Shown here piece by piece: positions 1-7,688 of a stretch of 64,000 nucleotides of DNA (positions are counted from its first letter, which is position 1; the number at the start of each line of letters is the position of its first letter). The notes under the pieces were generated by a model, which was not told where the DNA came from, did no database searches, and saw only the letters and a list, made by a program, of their open reading frames with translations. Origin of the DNA: Azospirillaceae bacterium (lineage in GTDB: Bacteria > Pseudomonadota > Alphaproteobacteria > Azospirillales > Azospirillaceae). Position numbers and translations under genes: made by a program. The stretch lies in contig JARLIO010000025.1 in NCBI GenBank assembly GCA_031291675.1, positions 1 through 64,000 on the forward strand, in the 5' to 3' direction.

Positions 1-526
1 ATGATTTGTCGGCTGAAGACGTCGATGACGACAGCCAGATAGAGCCAGCCTTCCTCGGTTGGGATATAGGTGATGTCACCAGTCCATACTGCGTCCGGTT
101 TTTCCGGGCTGAAGTTGCGGTTGAGAAGATTGGCGCAGACCGGCAAACCATGATTGCTGTCGGTCGTCGCCTTGAATTTCCGCTTCGACCGAGCCCGGAT
201 GGCGTTGTCGCGCATCATCTTACGAACCCGCTCCTTGCCAACCAGAATACCCCGCGCCCGCAACTCTCGCCATATTCGCGGCCAACCGTAGGCCCCTCTG
301 GTTTCGGCGTGGATCGCCTTGATATGGGCCAGCAGCCGCATGTCATTGACTCGTTTGCCGCGGCCATCCGAACCGCCGGTCACTTTCTTTCGTCGCATGT
401 GTTGGTGAAAGCCACTGACACTGACGCCAAGAACAGAGCATTGAATGGACACTGGCCAGACATTATCGTGTCGCTCGATAAAGGCGTACTTCACAGCGAC
501 TCCTTCGCGAAGTACGCCGCCGCTTT
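1..526 (-). CDS. IS3-family transposase OrfB, partial
   Basis: In the -1 frame relative to OrfA the minus strand encodes VKYAFIERHDNVWPV, then GAYGWPRIWRELRARGI, and then the integrase core with TGDITYIPTEEGWLYLAVVID. The two aspartates of the DDE catalytic triad are therefore present (D of GDITY, D of VVID). The third acidic residue lies beyond the window. No obvious independent start is needed, because the frame is open through the A7G slippery site. The product is probably made as an OrfAB fusion. Nothing visible is broken, so the copy may be active. Confidence 0.88.
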
Positions 527-784
527 TTTTAATATGTCGCGCTCCATTTTCACACGAGAAAGCTCCCCCCGCAATCGGCTGATCTCCATTTGCTCGGGGC
601 TGACCGTCGCTGTCGCCTCTCCTTTCAGTATTCCTTTCTCCGTCGCTTTGATCCAATTGTGCAACGTCTGCTCCGAAAGCCCCAGATTCTTGGCCACCGT
701 CGCCGCCCGTTCGCCGCCCTTGACCAGACGAACGGCCTCTTCCTTAAATTCGAGCGTGTAGCGCGCCCGCGTCATTTTCATCAT
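491..784 (-). CDS. IS3-family transposase OrfA
   Basis: A 97-residue protein with the helix-turn-helix of IS3 OrfA at residues 5-45 (YTLEFKEEAVRLVKGG, then a recognition segment LSEQTLHNWIKA). A leucine-zipper-like stretch near residues 68-88 (ISRLRGELSRVKMERDILKK) is the usual multimerisation region. OrfA binds the element ends and supplies the N-terminal part of the fused transposase. Near its 3' end lies a run of seven A followed by G (minus strand, 524-530 on the plus strand), the classic slippery site for -1 frameshifting into OrfB. The product is typical in length and ends in AKESL. Confidence 0.9.
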   Translation of the reverse strand: MMKMTRARYTLEFKEEAVRLVKGGERAATVAKNLGLSEQTLHNWIKATEKGILKGEATATVSPEQMEISRLRGELSRVKMERDILKKAAAYFAKESL

Positions 785-832
785 ACCGCCTCCGTTCCTT
801 TGCCGATTTTATCCGGCTATGGGAGGCGTGCA

Positions 833-1346
833 ACGCGGGCAAGGTCACGCTTGCTGCCAAATATAACTCGCGAGAGGTCGGTTCGCGTACCTCATTCCGT
901 TTCTTAAACGCGCGGTTCAATTCGAATAGTGCAAGATCCAGGACAACGTCAATGATACCGTCCCGGTTCGCCTGCGGGCACAACATCGCATATTCCATGA
1001 TCGGAGACAGCGGCGCGTATTCCTGAATGCATCCGAAAAGGCCTTTCGCATTCATTGCCTGCAAATCCGTTGACAACCGCATCACATCCTCGCGTTTCCG
1101 AAGCCGTTCGCCGAACACCTTCAGCAAGATCGAAAACGCAACCCGTTTGGCGCTATCGTTTCTGTCTGTACACCAATAGCCTGTCCTTTCCCCGGTCTCT
1201 ATAAGTGCCACGCCGGGGCTTGGGGCATCCGAAACGGTCTGCACGAACGTCCGAGCCTCATCCAGAACGGCGGCCATAAAACAGTCTGATCCCGGGGCGT
1301 CGGAAAAAGCTGAAACATTGAGGACTGGCGGCGAATGTGGAGCCAT
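833..1346 (-). pseudogene. unrecognised gene, 3' end lost to the IS3 insertion
   Basis: An open frame starts with ATG at 1346 and encodes about 170 residues (MAPHSPPVLNVSAFSDAPG, later CIQEYAPLSPIMEYAML and LDLALFELNRAFKKRNEV). It then runs straight into IS3 sequence, where it stops inside OrfA. I do not recognise the family. The composition is that of a soluble protein, with no signal peptide or membrane segment. It lies downstream of the CARF-HEPN gene in the same direction, about 350 bases away, so it could once have belonged to the accessory region. Whether it was a real gene is uncertain. Confidence 0.45.
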
Positions 1347-1439
1347 AGATGGGGGCCACTCCTAATAGACCCGCCGATCAACCAGGGCCGATCCGGCGGG
1401 AACATCTCTGTCAGCGGTGAGCACCGGTGCTGCATCAGT

Positions 1440-1578
1440 ATGAGTGAACCCGAGACCGGCCCTGCCTTCAAGAAGATCTTCGGCTCGGACGGCAGCCGGG
1501 ACATCCTGATCAATTTTGCGAATGCAGACATCGATCTGGCGGCGCCTGCCCACATCGTCGATGTCGCAACCCCCGATC
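1440..1578 (+). pseudogene. fragment of a PD-(D/E)XK (Rpn/PDDEXK family) transposase-like nuclease
   Basis: From ATG 1440 the plus strand reads MSEPETGPAFKKIFGS, then SRDILINFANADID, then HIVDVATPDPP. This matches the usual N-terminus of PDDEXK-family 'transposase' nucleases, which begin with a short leader, FKK(I/L)FG, a (K/R)D(I/L)LI-F segment and a VE-NP motif. The similarity stops at about 1578, well before the catalytic D-ExK region, so only some 45 residues remain. The rest of 1579-1700 shows nothing I recognise. An intact relative of the broader group lies on the other side of the CRISPR locus at 14995-16005. Confidence 0.5.
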
Positions 1579-1700
1579 CCCCACCAAGCCCCTCAAACCC
1601 AAGGCTGGAAGGAGACCTTCGTCAACGTTCGGGAACCGAAGGCCGAAGGTCGGTGGGGAACTGGAAAGGAACAAAATCGACTGAACGTCGGAAAACCATT

Positions 1701-3011
1701 TTATCGAACAAACGATGGAAACCGCGCAACATTCAATTGCGCATCGCAGTACTCTGAATTATTTCTATCGTCATGAATAATATTGTCAATTTTCTGAAGC
1801 AAAACATTCCACGCCGTCAAATCCGCGGGAGCTTTATTTTCAAATCCGTGAATCAGAATACTATAATTTCTATTCTTAACATCTTTTATATCATCGCCAA
1901 TAAGGCTTTTTGCCAGATCATCGTTCAGGAATTTAAGGAATCTTGCCGCCTGCTCCCGCGGCATTTGCAAACAACCATCTTTCATGGTCGGTAGCGTCGA
2001 GTTGCTTTTCCGAAGCTTTTTTTGAAATTCCTGGACCGCCGCAGTGAGTGGAATTCGGGCGCTGTCGTAGCCACGATCAAACAGACGGGCTTGACCCACC
2101 AACTCCAACAATCGGTAGCAACGGACCAGCGCATCCTCGAACTGGCCTTGGCGCACGCGTCGTTCGGCATTGGCAAAAAGGTCAATGATCAACAGACGCA
2201 ACCAGTCGGCGCGGGCCTTGAAATCATCGTCCCCGGGCTTGTCCGCCAGCCGATGGATCCAGTTGATCTCCGCCTCCTTGGGAAGGGTGGCAATCCAGTC
2301 CGCTGGGAGATCGGCCGCCGAGGGCAGCGGCAACGATGCGGCCTTCGCATGATCCAGACGGTCCCAGGCGGAGAGAAAGCGGGCGACTTGCCGGGCCGCT
2401 TCCAGCGCGGTGCTGTCCGTCGATGTCGGCCCGAGGCCCGAGAAGGGATGGCTTGGATCCGGCAGCATCTGCCCCAACAAATCGTCGGCCGCCGCAAAAG
2501 CGCCATCGCGCAGCAACCGGTAGGCCATGTCCTGCGTACGACGGGCCAACGCCCGTATCGGAGAAATGTGCCGGATCGTCTCCGTGCCGGCAGTGACCAT
2601 GCCGCGCCCATCGCGCTCACCGGAGATATAGCGCAGACTGCTGATTCCATTCCGCACGCCGGCCAGCACCAGGGCCGCGCTCATCGCCTTTGTACCCCGC
2701 GTGAAATCCGCGGTAATTTCGTCCACCATGCAGCCTGATTGACGAAGATCACCAATGACCTGATCAAACCAATCGAAACAGGCATCCGGATCATTTTCAG
2801 CGCCGGCTTTGGGCAATGGCCGGATTTCAATGCCATGATGCGCCGCCAATACCTCCAAGTGCTGTGCATTGCCTTCGGTTTCGTGCGAGGGCAGCAGGAC
2901 GATGCGGCCCCATTCGCCATCGCCGATCGATTTCATCAGGGGATCGAACAGTGTCTGCTTGAGATTCTCGCGGTCACCGGTACCAATGGTCAGAATCAGC
3001 GTCCTCGTCAT
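1701..3011 (-). CDS. CRISPR-associated CARF-HEPN protein, TIGR02710-like
   Basis: A 436-residue protein. Residues 1-150 look like a CARF domain: the N-terminal strand LILTIGTGD (residues 5-13) and the signature ADFTRGTKAMSA (101-112). Family members usually have a glycine where this protein has R105. The C-terminal half is helical (ALVRCYRLLELVGQ) and ends with RNYSILIH (about 381-388), an R-x6-H HEPN ribonuclease motif. By analogy with Csm6/Csx1 proteins it should bind cyclic oligoadenylate made by Cas10 and cleave RNA. It is the last gene of the csm operon, 84 bases after cas6. The final 290 bases, which encode the HEPN active site, are clearly more AT-rich than the rest of the operon. Confidence 0.82.
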   Translation of the reverse strand: MTRTLILTIGTGDRENLKQTLFDPLMKSIGDGEWGRIVLLPSHETEGNAQHLEVLAAHHGIEIRPLPKAGAENDPDACFDWFDQVIGDLRQSGCMVDEITADFTRGTKAMSAALVLAGVRNGISSLRYISGERDGRGMVTAGTETIRHISPIRALARRTQDMAYRLLRDGAFAAADDLLGQMLPDPSHPFSGLGPTSTDSTALEAARQVARFLSAWDRLDHAKAASLPLPSAADLPADWIATLPKEAEINWIHRLADKPGDDDFKARADWLRLLIIDLFANAERRVRQGQFEDALVRCYRLLELVGQARLFDRGYDSARIPLTAAVQEFQKKLRKSNSTLPTMKDGCLQMPREQAARFLKFLNDDLAKSLIGDDIKDVKNRNYSILIHGFENKAPADLTAWNVLLQKIDNIIHDDRNNSEYCDAQLNVARFPSFVR

Positions 3012-3095
3012 GTCGATAATCCTACATGAAAGTTGAATTTCATCTGGTACGATGCTTGTGATATCGCCGTAATAACCTTCGGATGTCTTACTGCT

Positions 3096-4076
3096 TTACG
3101 CCAAACTGACTTCGCCAAAGCCGAAAACTGTTTCCTTGCCAACATGGATGCGGGTGGCGAGACGCAGCAGCGAGAGCACGGATGCCGGGATCTCTTGCCA
3201 CACCATCTGGCCGACAACGCCACCGAGGATCATGGCCTGATCCTGCCTGCGAGAATAACGCCGCCAGTCCTGCCAACGAAGCGCCTGGTCAGAGCGGATG
3301 CCATCCGCCTCTCCCAGCCACGTCTCTACAGGCCAGTCTCGAACATTGGCCTGAGCGGCCGGCGTCCCACATTGCGCCGTCAGGATGCGAACCCGTCGAA
3401 CGACGTCACCAACAAGGCGCCGTGGCGTGATGTCGGCTGGCCGTAGTGGCCGACCTTTGACCTGGAGACGCAGCGGCGTGCGAAAATCCAATGTCACCTT
3501 GGTCTGCGTGGTCGTTTCGGCCTCACCATCGGTCAGGACCGGATTCTCCGGCAACACGGCGCCGAGTGTTCCCGTGTCGCAGTCATAGAGCGCCACAGGC
3601 GCATCTGCCTGCGGGGCGACAGCCCACACCCCTGTCAGTCTGGCCCGGCCACGCATCGGACCAAGGCCCCGGGCGAGCGCTTGTCGCCACGATTGAACCA
3701 CAAAGGGCAACCGCTCAATACCGGACCCGAAAAGCCGCATACCGAACGTGAAGAACTGTCCTTTCTTCAGGATCAACGCGCCCCCCTTCGGCGGCAGGAT
3801 CACATAAGGCGGACTGCCATTGCTGACCCTACGCTCAACCCCGACGCAATCAAGTGTGAGCGGGGCCGGCTCGAACAGAACGGGATAGGGGCAGGTCTGC
3901 TGCAACGGGCAACCGTCACACGCTTTCCGCCCGGTCATGCAGGCGATCCGCCGGAGTGCGGCCCCATAAGCGCCACGGAGAACCGAACCTGCGAATGCCG
4001 GCAGGAAAAGGGGCTCCAACGCCTCGCCGTCGATCGTCAAATCCAGAACAGGGAAAGGCGCGCTTTGAAGAATCAT
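3096..4076 (-). CDS. cas6: pre-crRNA processing endoribonuclease Cas6
   Basis: A 326-residue RAMP protein that cuts the array transcript within each repeat. It opens with a ferredoxin-like strand and a loop FAGSVLRGAYGAALRR (28-43). A four-cysteine cluster (C46, C53, C56, C62) follows, as in the Cas6 subfamily with a likely zinc knuckle. It ends with the glycine-rich VFGFGEVSL typical of Cas6. Its ATG overlaps the stop of csm5 by four bases (ATGA), so translation is probably coupled. The repeat hairpin (CCCC-loop-GGGG) and the 8-base 3' end ATTGAGAC fit cleavage by such an enzyme. The catalytic histidine cannot be named from sequence alone. Confidence 0.88.
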   Translation of the reverse strand: MILQSAPFPVLDLTIDGEALEPLFLPAFAGSVLRGAYGAALRRIACMTGRKACDGCPLQQTCPYPVLFEPAPLTLDCVGVERRVSNGSPPYVILPPKGGALILKKGQFFTFGMRLFGSGIERLPFVVQSWRQALARGLGPMRGRARLTGVWAVAPQADAPVALYDCDTGTLGAVLPENPVLTDGEAETTTQTKVTLDFRTPLRLQVKGRPLRPADITPRRLVGDVVRRVRILTAQCGTPAAQANVRDWPVETWLGEADGIRSDQALRWQDWRRYSRRQDQAMILGGVVGQMVWQEIPASVLSLLRLATRIHVGKETVFGFGEVSLA

Positions 4077-5608
4077 TGCTTCAGCGCACCCAGCCGGCGC
4101 TCAAGGTAGCTCCTCTCGCCAGGCGCTGAAAGAAGCGGCATGGCCTTTTCTTCGATCAGACGCACCAGCAACAGCCGCTCCGCTGCAGACCAGCCTCTTG
4201 AGGCTTGTCTCAGGTAGTTTTCAATCATGGGTCCGGGTGCTTCCCGCATTTTGAAGGTTTTCCCCAGCCCCGCTTGTCGTTCAAGTTCGTTTTCGAGCCG
4301 TTCGAGCTTTTCCTCGTTATCCGTGGTTGCGGCCGCAACGATCCTGGATGCCGGGGGTGCGGCCATCGCCACCTCCGGCGCGGTCGCCGTTATCACGATT
4401 GCCGGACGTTTCGACCGGACCGGCCAGCCCGCGCCACTGTGTTCCGCCTGTGCCGCGCACCAATCGCGAACCTTTTGGCTCGGCTCGTCCGCAAATTCCA
4501 CCAGCGCCCAGCCGAAAGGTTGTCCCGTTTTGGCCTCGTCATCCCCGGCCAGCCAGAAAGTCGTCCCCTTGTCGCGGTCTTCGCAATCGCTTCTGCTGAC
4601 CTTTACGCGGATGCGGCAATCCCGGCGCGTTTTGAATTCAGCCGGACAGAATTTCCCCAGCCGGATCAGCATGGCCGAGCCGCTGTCAAGCTCTGCCGCC
4701 ATTGTCTTTTCGACAAGCCCGGTCATGTCGTTGAGCCAGGGCTGATCCACGACGCCGAGATTGCGCATTTGTGCGGTATGGCTGTCAAAACGCCCGCGAT
4801 GAAACGCGGTGCATGCGATGGCAAGGTCCTTTAACGAAGGAAGCTGAACCGCCATTTTCCCGTCGAGGCTGGTTCGTCGCCAGGCCCCGCGGAAGGCACC
4901 CGCAACCAGCGGGGAGATCACCTCAACCTTGACAGGAAGGCCCTTACCCTTCTGCGACGACGTCCGTTTCACATTGCGCGCCACCACGACGCAGGTCGCA
5001 ACATCGTCACCGGCAACACAGTCCTCAACGCTCAGCAAGCGGAAGGGATCGGTCTGAAAACGTCCCCCCAGGATATCTTTGTCCTTCTCGCCCCGTGCCC
5101 CTTGCCCCAGACGATGGTCAACCCAGGCCGTCTTGAGCGCGCCCTTCATGCTGGAGCCCGGGATGATGGCCCGTCCGCATAAATTGTTGAACACGGTTCG
5201 GGCAATGGCGATCGCGTTGATCGTGTTGATCGTGTTGATCCTGACTTCGCCGGGTCCGGCCGCTCTTTGCACATTGTGGCCAAACTTCCCGGCGATGTCG
5301 TCGGCGAGGCGGGGCGGAATGGCGATGTCCGCGATTTCCGCTTTGGCGAACACCTTCTGATGGTCGCGGTAGAGCTTTTGCAACGCCACCAGAACCGTTC
5401 CCGCATTGCCACTGCCCGCCGACTGATCGATGCATTTGGTCAGTGCCGCGGCCAGTTGCGCCGATAACGTGACCCGCAGCGGATCGAACAGCACCAACCG
5501 GCCCGGCTCAACGAATGCGCTGGTCCAGTCAACGTCAACCGCGCTGCCGATATGGATCGGCGACAGCGGCGTCACCCAGAACGCCTGGCGTTCGAGAAAG
5601 CGGGTCAT
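4073..5608 (-). CDS. csm5: type III-A RAMP protein Csm5
   Basis: I start this gene at ATG 5608 (MTRFLERQAFWVTPLSPIHIG), which overlaps the csm4 stop by four bases. The open frame upstream is only a shadow of csm4. The 511-residue product has the Csm5 N-terminal motif (LSPIHIGS at about 14-21) and the RAMP loop AIIPGSSMKGALKTAW near residue 150. Csm5 caps the 3' side of the Csm backbone and helps crRNA trimming. The protein is longer than most Csm5 (roughly 350-400 residues). The excess is at the C-terminus, which has an Ala/Pro-rich linker, a charged coiled-coil-like segment (EEKLERLENELERQ) and more helices. A short tandem repeat in the gene encodes INTINTINA. Confidence 0.88.
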   Translation of the reverse strand: MTRFLERQAFWVTPLSPIHIGSAVDVDWTSAFVEPGRLVLFDPLRVTLSAQLAAALTKCIDQSAGSGNAGTVLVALQKLYRDHQKVFAKAEIADIAIPPRLADDIAGKFGHNVQRAAGPGEVRINTINTINAIAIARTVFNNLCGRAIIPGSSMKGALKTAWVDHRLGQGARGEKDKDILGGRFQTDPFRLLSVEDCVAGDDVATCVVVARNVKRTSSQKGKGLPVKVEVISPLVAGAFRGAWRRTSLDGKMAVQLPSLKDLAIACTAFHRGRFDSHTAQMRNLGVVDQPWLNDMTGLVEKTMAAELDSGSAMLIRLGKFCPAEFKTRRDCRIRVKVSRSDCEDRDKGTTFWLAGDDEAKTGQPFGWALVEFADEPSQKVRDWCAAQAEHSGAGWPVRSKRPAIVITATAPEVAMAAPPASRIVAAATTDNEEKLERLENELERQAGLGKTFKMREAPGPMIENYLRQASRGWSAAERLLLVRLIEEKAMPLLSAPGERSYLERRLGALKQ

Positions 5609-6558
5609 GGGCCGTATCCTCCGCTTTCGTCCAGCAGGACCGGCATCACCGGGGCGTAGCCCTGATGCACGGTTTCGGGGATGACCTGCGACAGTTCTCC
5701 ACCACCGCCGAGCCCGATCCCCATGACGTACCGTTTGAAATCCGGCGTTGCCGGCGTCAGCACCGCCCCGGTATCCATCAGCAGCACCGGTGTCTTGAAC
5801 GGCCGCATCAGGGCACCAATGCCACCGTGCCGGCCAAACCGGGTGAAAGGCCGATAGAAGCAGCGTTCTTCGTGCCAAGCCTGGCCCTGGGGCGCGGTTG
5901 GCGCCAACGTCATCCAGGCATTGGCGCCCGAGATCGCGGATGGCCGCCCGCCGCAATGGGCTTCAATCTCAAAGCGGCCAAGCCCCAGCGAACCATCCCG
6001 GCCGTAACCGGTGGCGCCGACATCCGTCAGCAATGCCAGCAAGTCGGCCAACGGCAACCGCACGGGATCATGCACCAGGTGCAGATCGAGCCGCAGCCCC
6101 GGGGCAGGCCACAATTGTTCCAACTGATAGGGGGCGAAATCCCCCTCGCCGGTCGTGGCGGTGTCGCGGCGAATGCTGTTGTGCGCCTGGGATTGCGGCG
6201 AAAACGGCCTCGGTGGCGGTGCCTCGGCGGCGGCCGCCTCAAGCCCCGCGGCCAAGGGCCGGGCGAAGACGGAGGCCGGCAGATAGCGTCGGCGCTTCCA
6301 TTGCTTGCGCTCCTCGGGCTTGACCGCTTGGGGCCAAAACCGGGGCGGAAGTTCGGGACGGGGCAGATGACCGGCCGGGAACGCATCGGATACCACCAGG
6401 AACGGCGCCCCCTGGGTATAGCCGGCCAGAAGCGCACGCAATCCGGCCTCACCCTGGCGATAGCGCGCCGCCCAGCACAACTGGCCGAACAAGGTATCGC
6501 CACGCAGGACCGAACCGAAGGCCGACACCGGTCGGATCGTCACCTGAACCCATTCCAT
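5605..6558 (-). CDS. csm4: type III-A RAMP protein Csm4
   Basis: A 317-residue Cas5-group RAMP. The N-terminus carries the pattern of Csm4: VTIRPVSAFGSVLRGDTLFGQLCWA, in which the GDTLFG-like loop is characteristic. The C-terminal part has GATGYGRDGSLGLGRFEIE, the glycine-rich region that holds the crRNA 5' handle, and a late GGGGELS segment. Csm4 sits next to Cas10 at the foot of the complex. ATG 6558 is the probable start; a GTG precedes it at 6561. The gene follows csm3 after a few bases and overlaps csm5. Confidence 0.88.
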   Translation of the reverse strand: MEWVQVTIRPVSAFGSVLRGDTLFGQLCWAARYRQGEAGLRALLAGYTQGAPFLVVSDAFPAGHLPRPELPPRFWPQAVKPEERKQWKRRRYLPASVFARPLAAGLEAAAAEAPPPRPFSPQSQAHNSIRRDTATTGEGDFAPYQLEQLWPAPGLRLDLHLVHDPVRLPLADLLALLTDVGATGYGRDGSLGLGRFEIEAHCGGRPSAISGANAWMTLAPTAPQGQAWHEERCFYRPFTRFGRHGGIGALMRPFKTPVLLMDTGAVLTPATPDFKRYVMGIGLGGGGELSQVIPETVHQGYAPVMPVLLDESGGYGP

Positions 6559-6564
6559 CACGGA

Positions 6565-7284
6565 TCACGCGGCCGGCGAAGACATCAGGAACGGATCCTG
6601 CGGCAATGCGATAGTCCGGCCGTCACAGGTGAGATCGCGCAAATGGACCTTGCCATACCCGCGCGAGCCCGCCCCGCCCAGGCTTTCCAGTTCCAGCAGC
6701 GCCAGTCCCTGCAACAACGTGCCCAGAAGATCGGGGTCGCCTTCGAAAACCCGAAGCGTCGCACGGAAGGCGAACACCGCACCGGCTGCGACACGCTCGG
6801 TCTGGCGCAAGCCTGTGTCCGCGGTTCCGGTGATGCGATTGATGGCGGTTTCCGCCTTGATCTCGATGAACGACAAGTTGGAGGCCTTGATCCTTTGGGC
6901 AAAGCCCGCGTCCAAACCGGCGTCGTGGAAACTTGCGCGCGACGGCCCGATCGCCTTGGCTGCTTCTTCGTCGACTTTCTCGCCTCCGCCCAAACCGAAC
7001 AGCCTCACAATCCGCCCGACCTCTTCGTGCTGCGCTCCGGTGCAGCCTTGGAAATTTTCGTAGCTCAAGGGACGTTCCTGGACGGCGCCGGAGCGCCATT
7101 CCAGCAGCGACCGGACTTTGCCTTTGAGACTGGAGCCGGGAATGTAGGGCTCGCGGGTCAGGGGATGCCGGACGACCGGCTTGTCGACGCCGCCGATGCG
7201 CATTTCCGTATCGCCCGCACCGATATGCAGCCCGGTGAGCAATTCCAGGCTGGCCCGGATGTCCTTGATGGCGGTGAGTTTCAT
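6565..7284 (-). CDS. csm3: type III-A backbone RAMP protein Csm3 (target RNA cleavage)
   Basis: A 239-residue Cas7-family protein, the repeated backbone subunit that cuts target RNA every six bases. It shows GLHIGAGDTEMRIGGVDKPVVR (from residue 18), the RAMP loop YIPGSSLKGKVRSLLE, ETAINRITGTAD and a C-terminal LGGAGSRGYGKVHL. The aspartate of IGGVD is D34 and corresponds to the catalytic aspartate known from studied Csm3 proteins (D32/D33), so target slicing should be intact. The ATG overlaps the csm2 stop (ATGA). Length is normal. Confidence 0.93.
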   Translation of the reverse strand: MKLTAIKDIRASLELLTGLHIGAGDTEMRIGGVDKPVVRHPLTREPYIPGSSLKGKVRSLLEWRSGAVQERPLSYENFQGCTGAQHEEVGRIVRLFGLGGGEKVDEEAAKAIGPSRASFHDAGLDAGFAQRIKASNLSFIEIKAETAINRITGTADTGLRQTERVAAGAVFAFRATLRVFEGDPDLLGTLLQGLALLELESLGGAGSRGYGKVHLRDLTCDGRTIALPQDPFLMSSPAA

Positions 7285-7688
7285 GATGACCTCTCACGGG
7301 ACTTCGGCGAAAAGCCGATGACGGCCTCAAACAAAAAACGAAAATTCTGCAGCGTCTCGACGCTAGTGACCTGTGCCAGGCACTTCCGCATGAATATTTT
7401 GAAGTTCTCGTCGACCAGATACTTACCATCCACCTTGCGTTCACCGGCGTAGGCGACACGGGCATTGATCATGCGAATGAAAGGCAACGCCTTCTTCAGG
7501 CTATCTTGATGTTCGACGGGGTCCCACAGGCGATCACCAAACCGCGACACTTCATCGTAGAAGCGCCGGATCTGCGTGGGTTTATTGGAGTCACCTTGCG
7601 CCAGTTTCTGCGCGATTGCTTGGGCCGTGCCGTCGAACAACGCCGGATCCGGTGTGGCAAGGTTGATCAATTTTGCCAGATTTTCCAT
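7281..7688 (-). CDS. csm2: type III-A small subunit Csm2
   Basis: A 135-residue, mostly helical protein (Cas11-type) that forms the inner filament of the Csm complex. The segment KPTQIRRFYDEVSRFGDRLW and the later INARVAYAGERK with ENFKIFMRKCLAQV match the usual Csm2 layout. ATG 7688 shares one base with the cas10 stop (TGATG), and the 3' end overlaps csm3 by four bases. Csm2 contacts the crRNA-target duplex but has no catalytic role. Confidence 0.85.
   Translation of the reverse strand: MENLAKLINLATPDPALFDGTAQAIAQKLAQGDSNKPTQIRRFYDEVSRFGDRLWDPVEHQDSLKKALPFIRMINARVAYAGERKVDGKYLVDENFKIFMRKCLAQVTSVETLQNFRFLFEAVIGFSPKSRERSS

Larger units (their letters stand above)
1..832 (-). mobile_element. 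IS3-family insertion sequence, partial (continues past the left edge)
   Basis: Two overlapping reading frames on the minus strand form the OrfA/OrfB transposase layout of IS3 elements. OrfA starts at 784. OrfB runs off the window at position 1 with two of the three DDE residues visible. The element's 5' end must lie shortly upstream of OrfA. I place it near 832, where the minus strand reads TGCACGCC (IS3 ends usually begin with TG), but without the other end the terminal inverted repeat cannot be confirmed. The element lies at the outer edge of the CRISPR-Cas region and seems to have cut the gene to its right. Confidence 0.8.

Noticed and set aside
1199-1555. Minus-strand frame of 118 codons near the broken gene
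   Set aside because: Cys/Trp/Pro-rich shadow without motifs; overlaps the PDDEXK remnant and the interrupted gene.
5515-7452. Long plus-strand open frame opposite csm3-csm5
   Set aside because: Arg/Gln/Gly-rich shadow of well-supported csm genes in a GC-rich genome.
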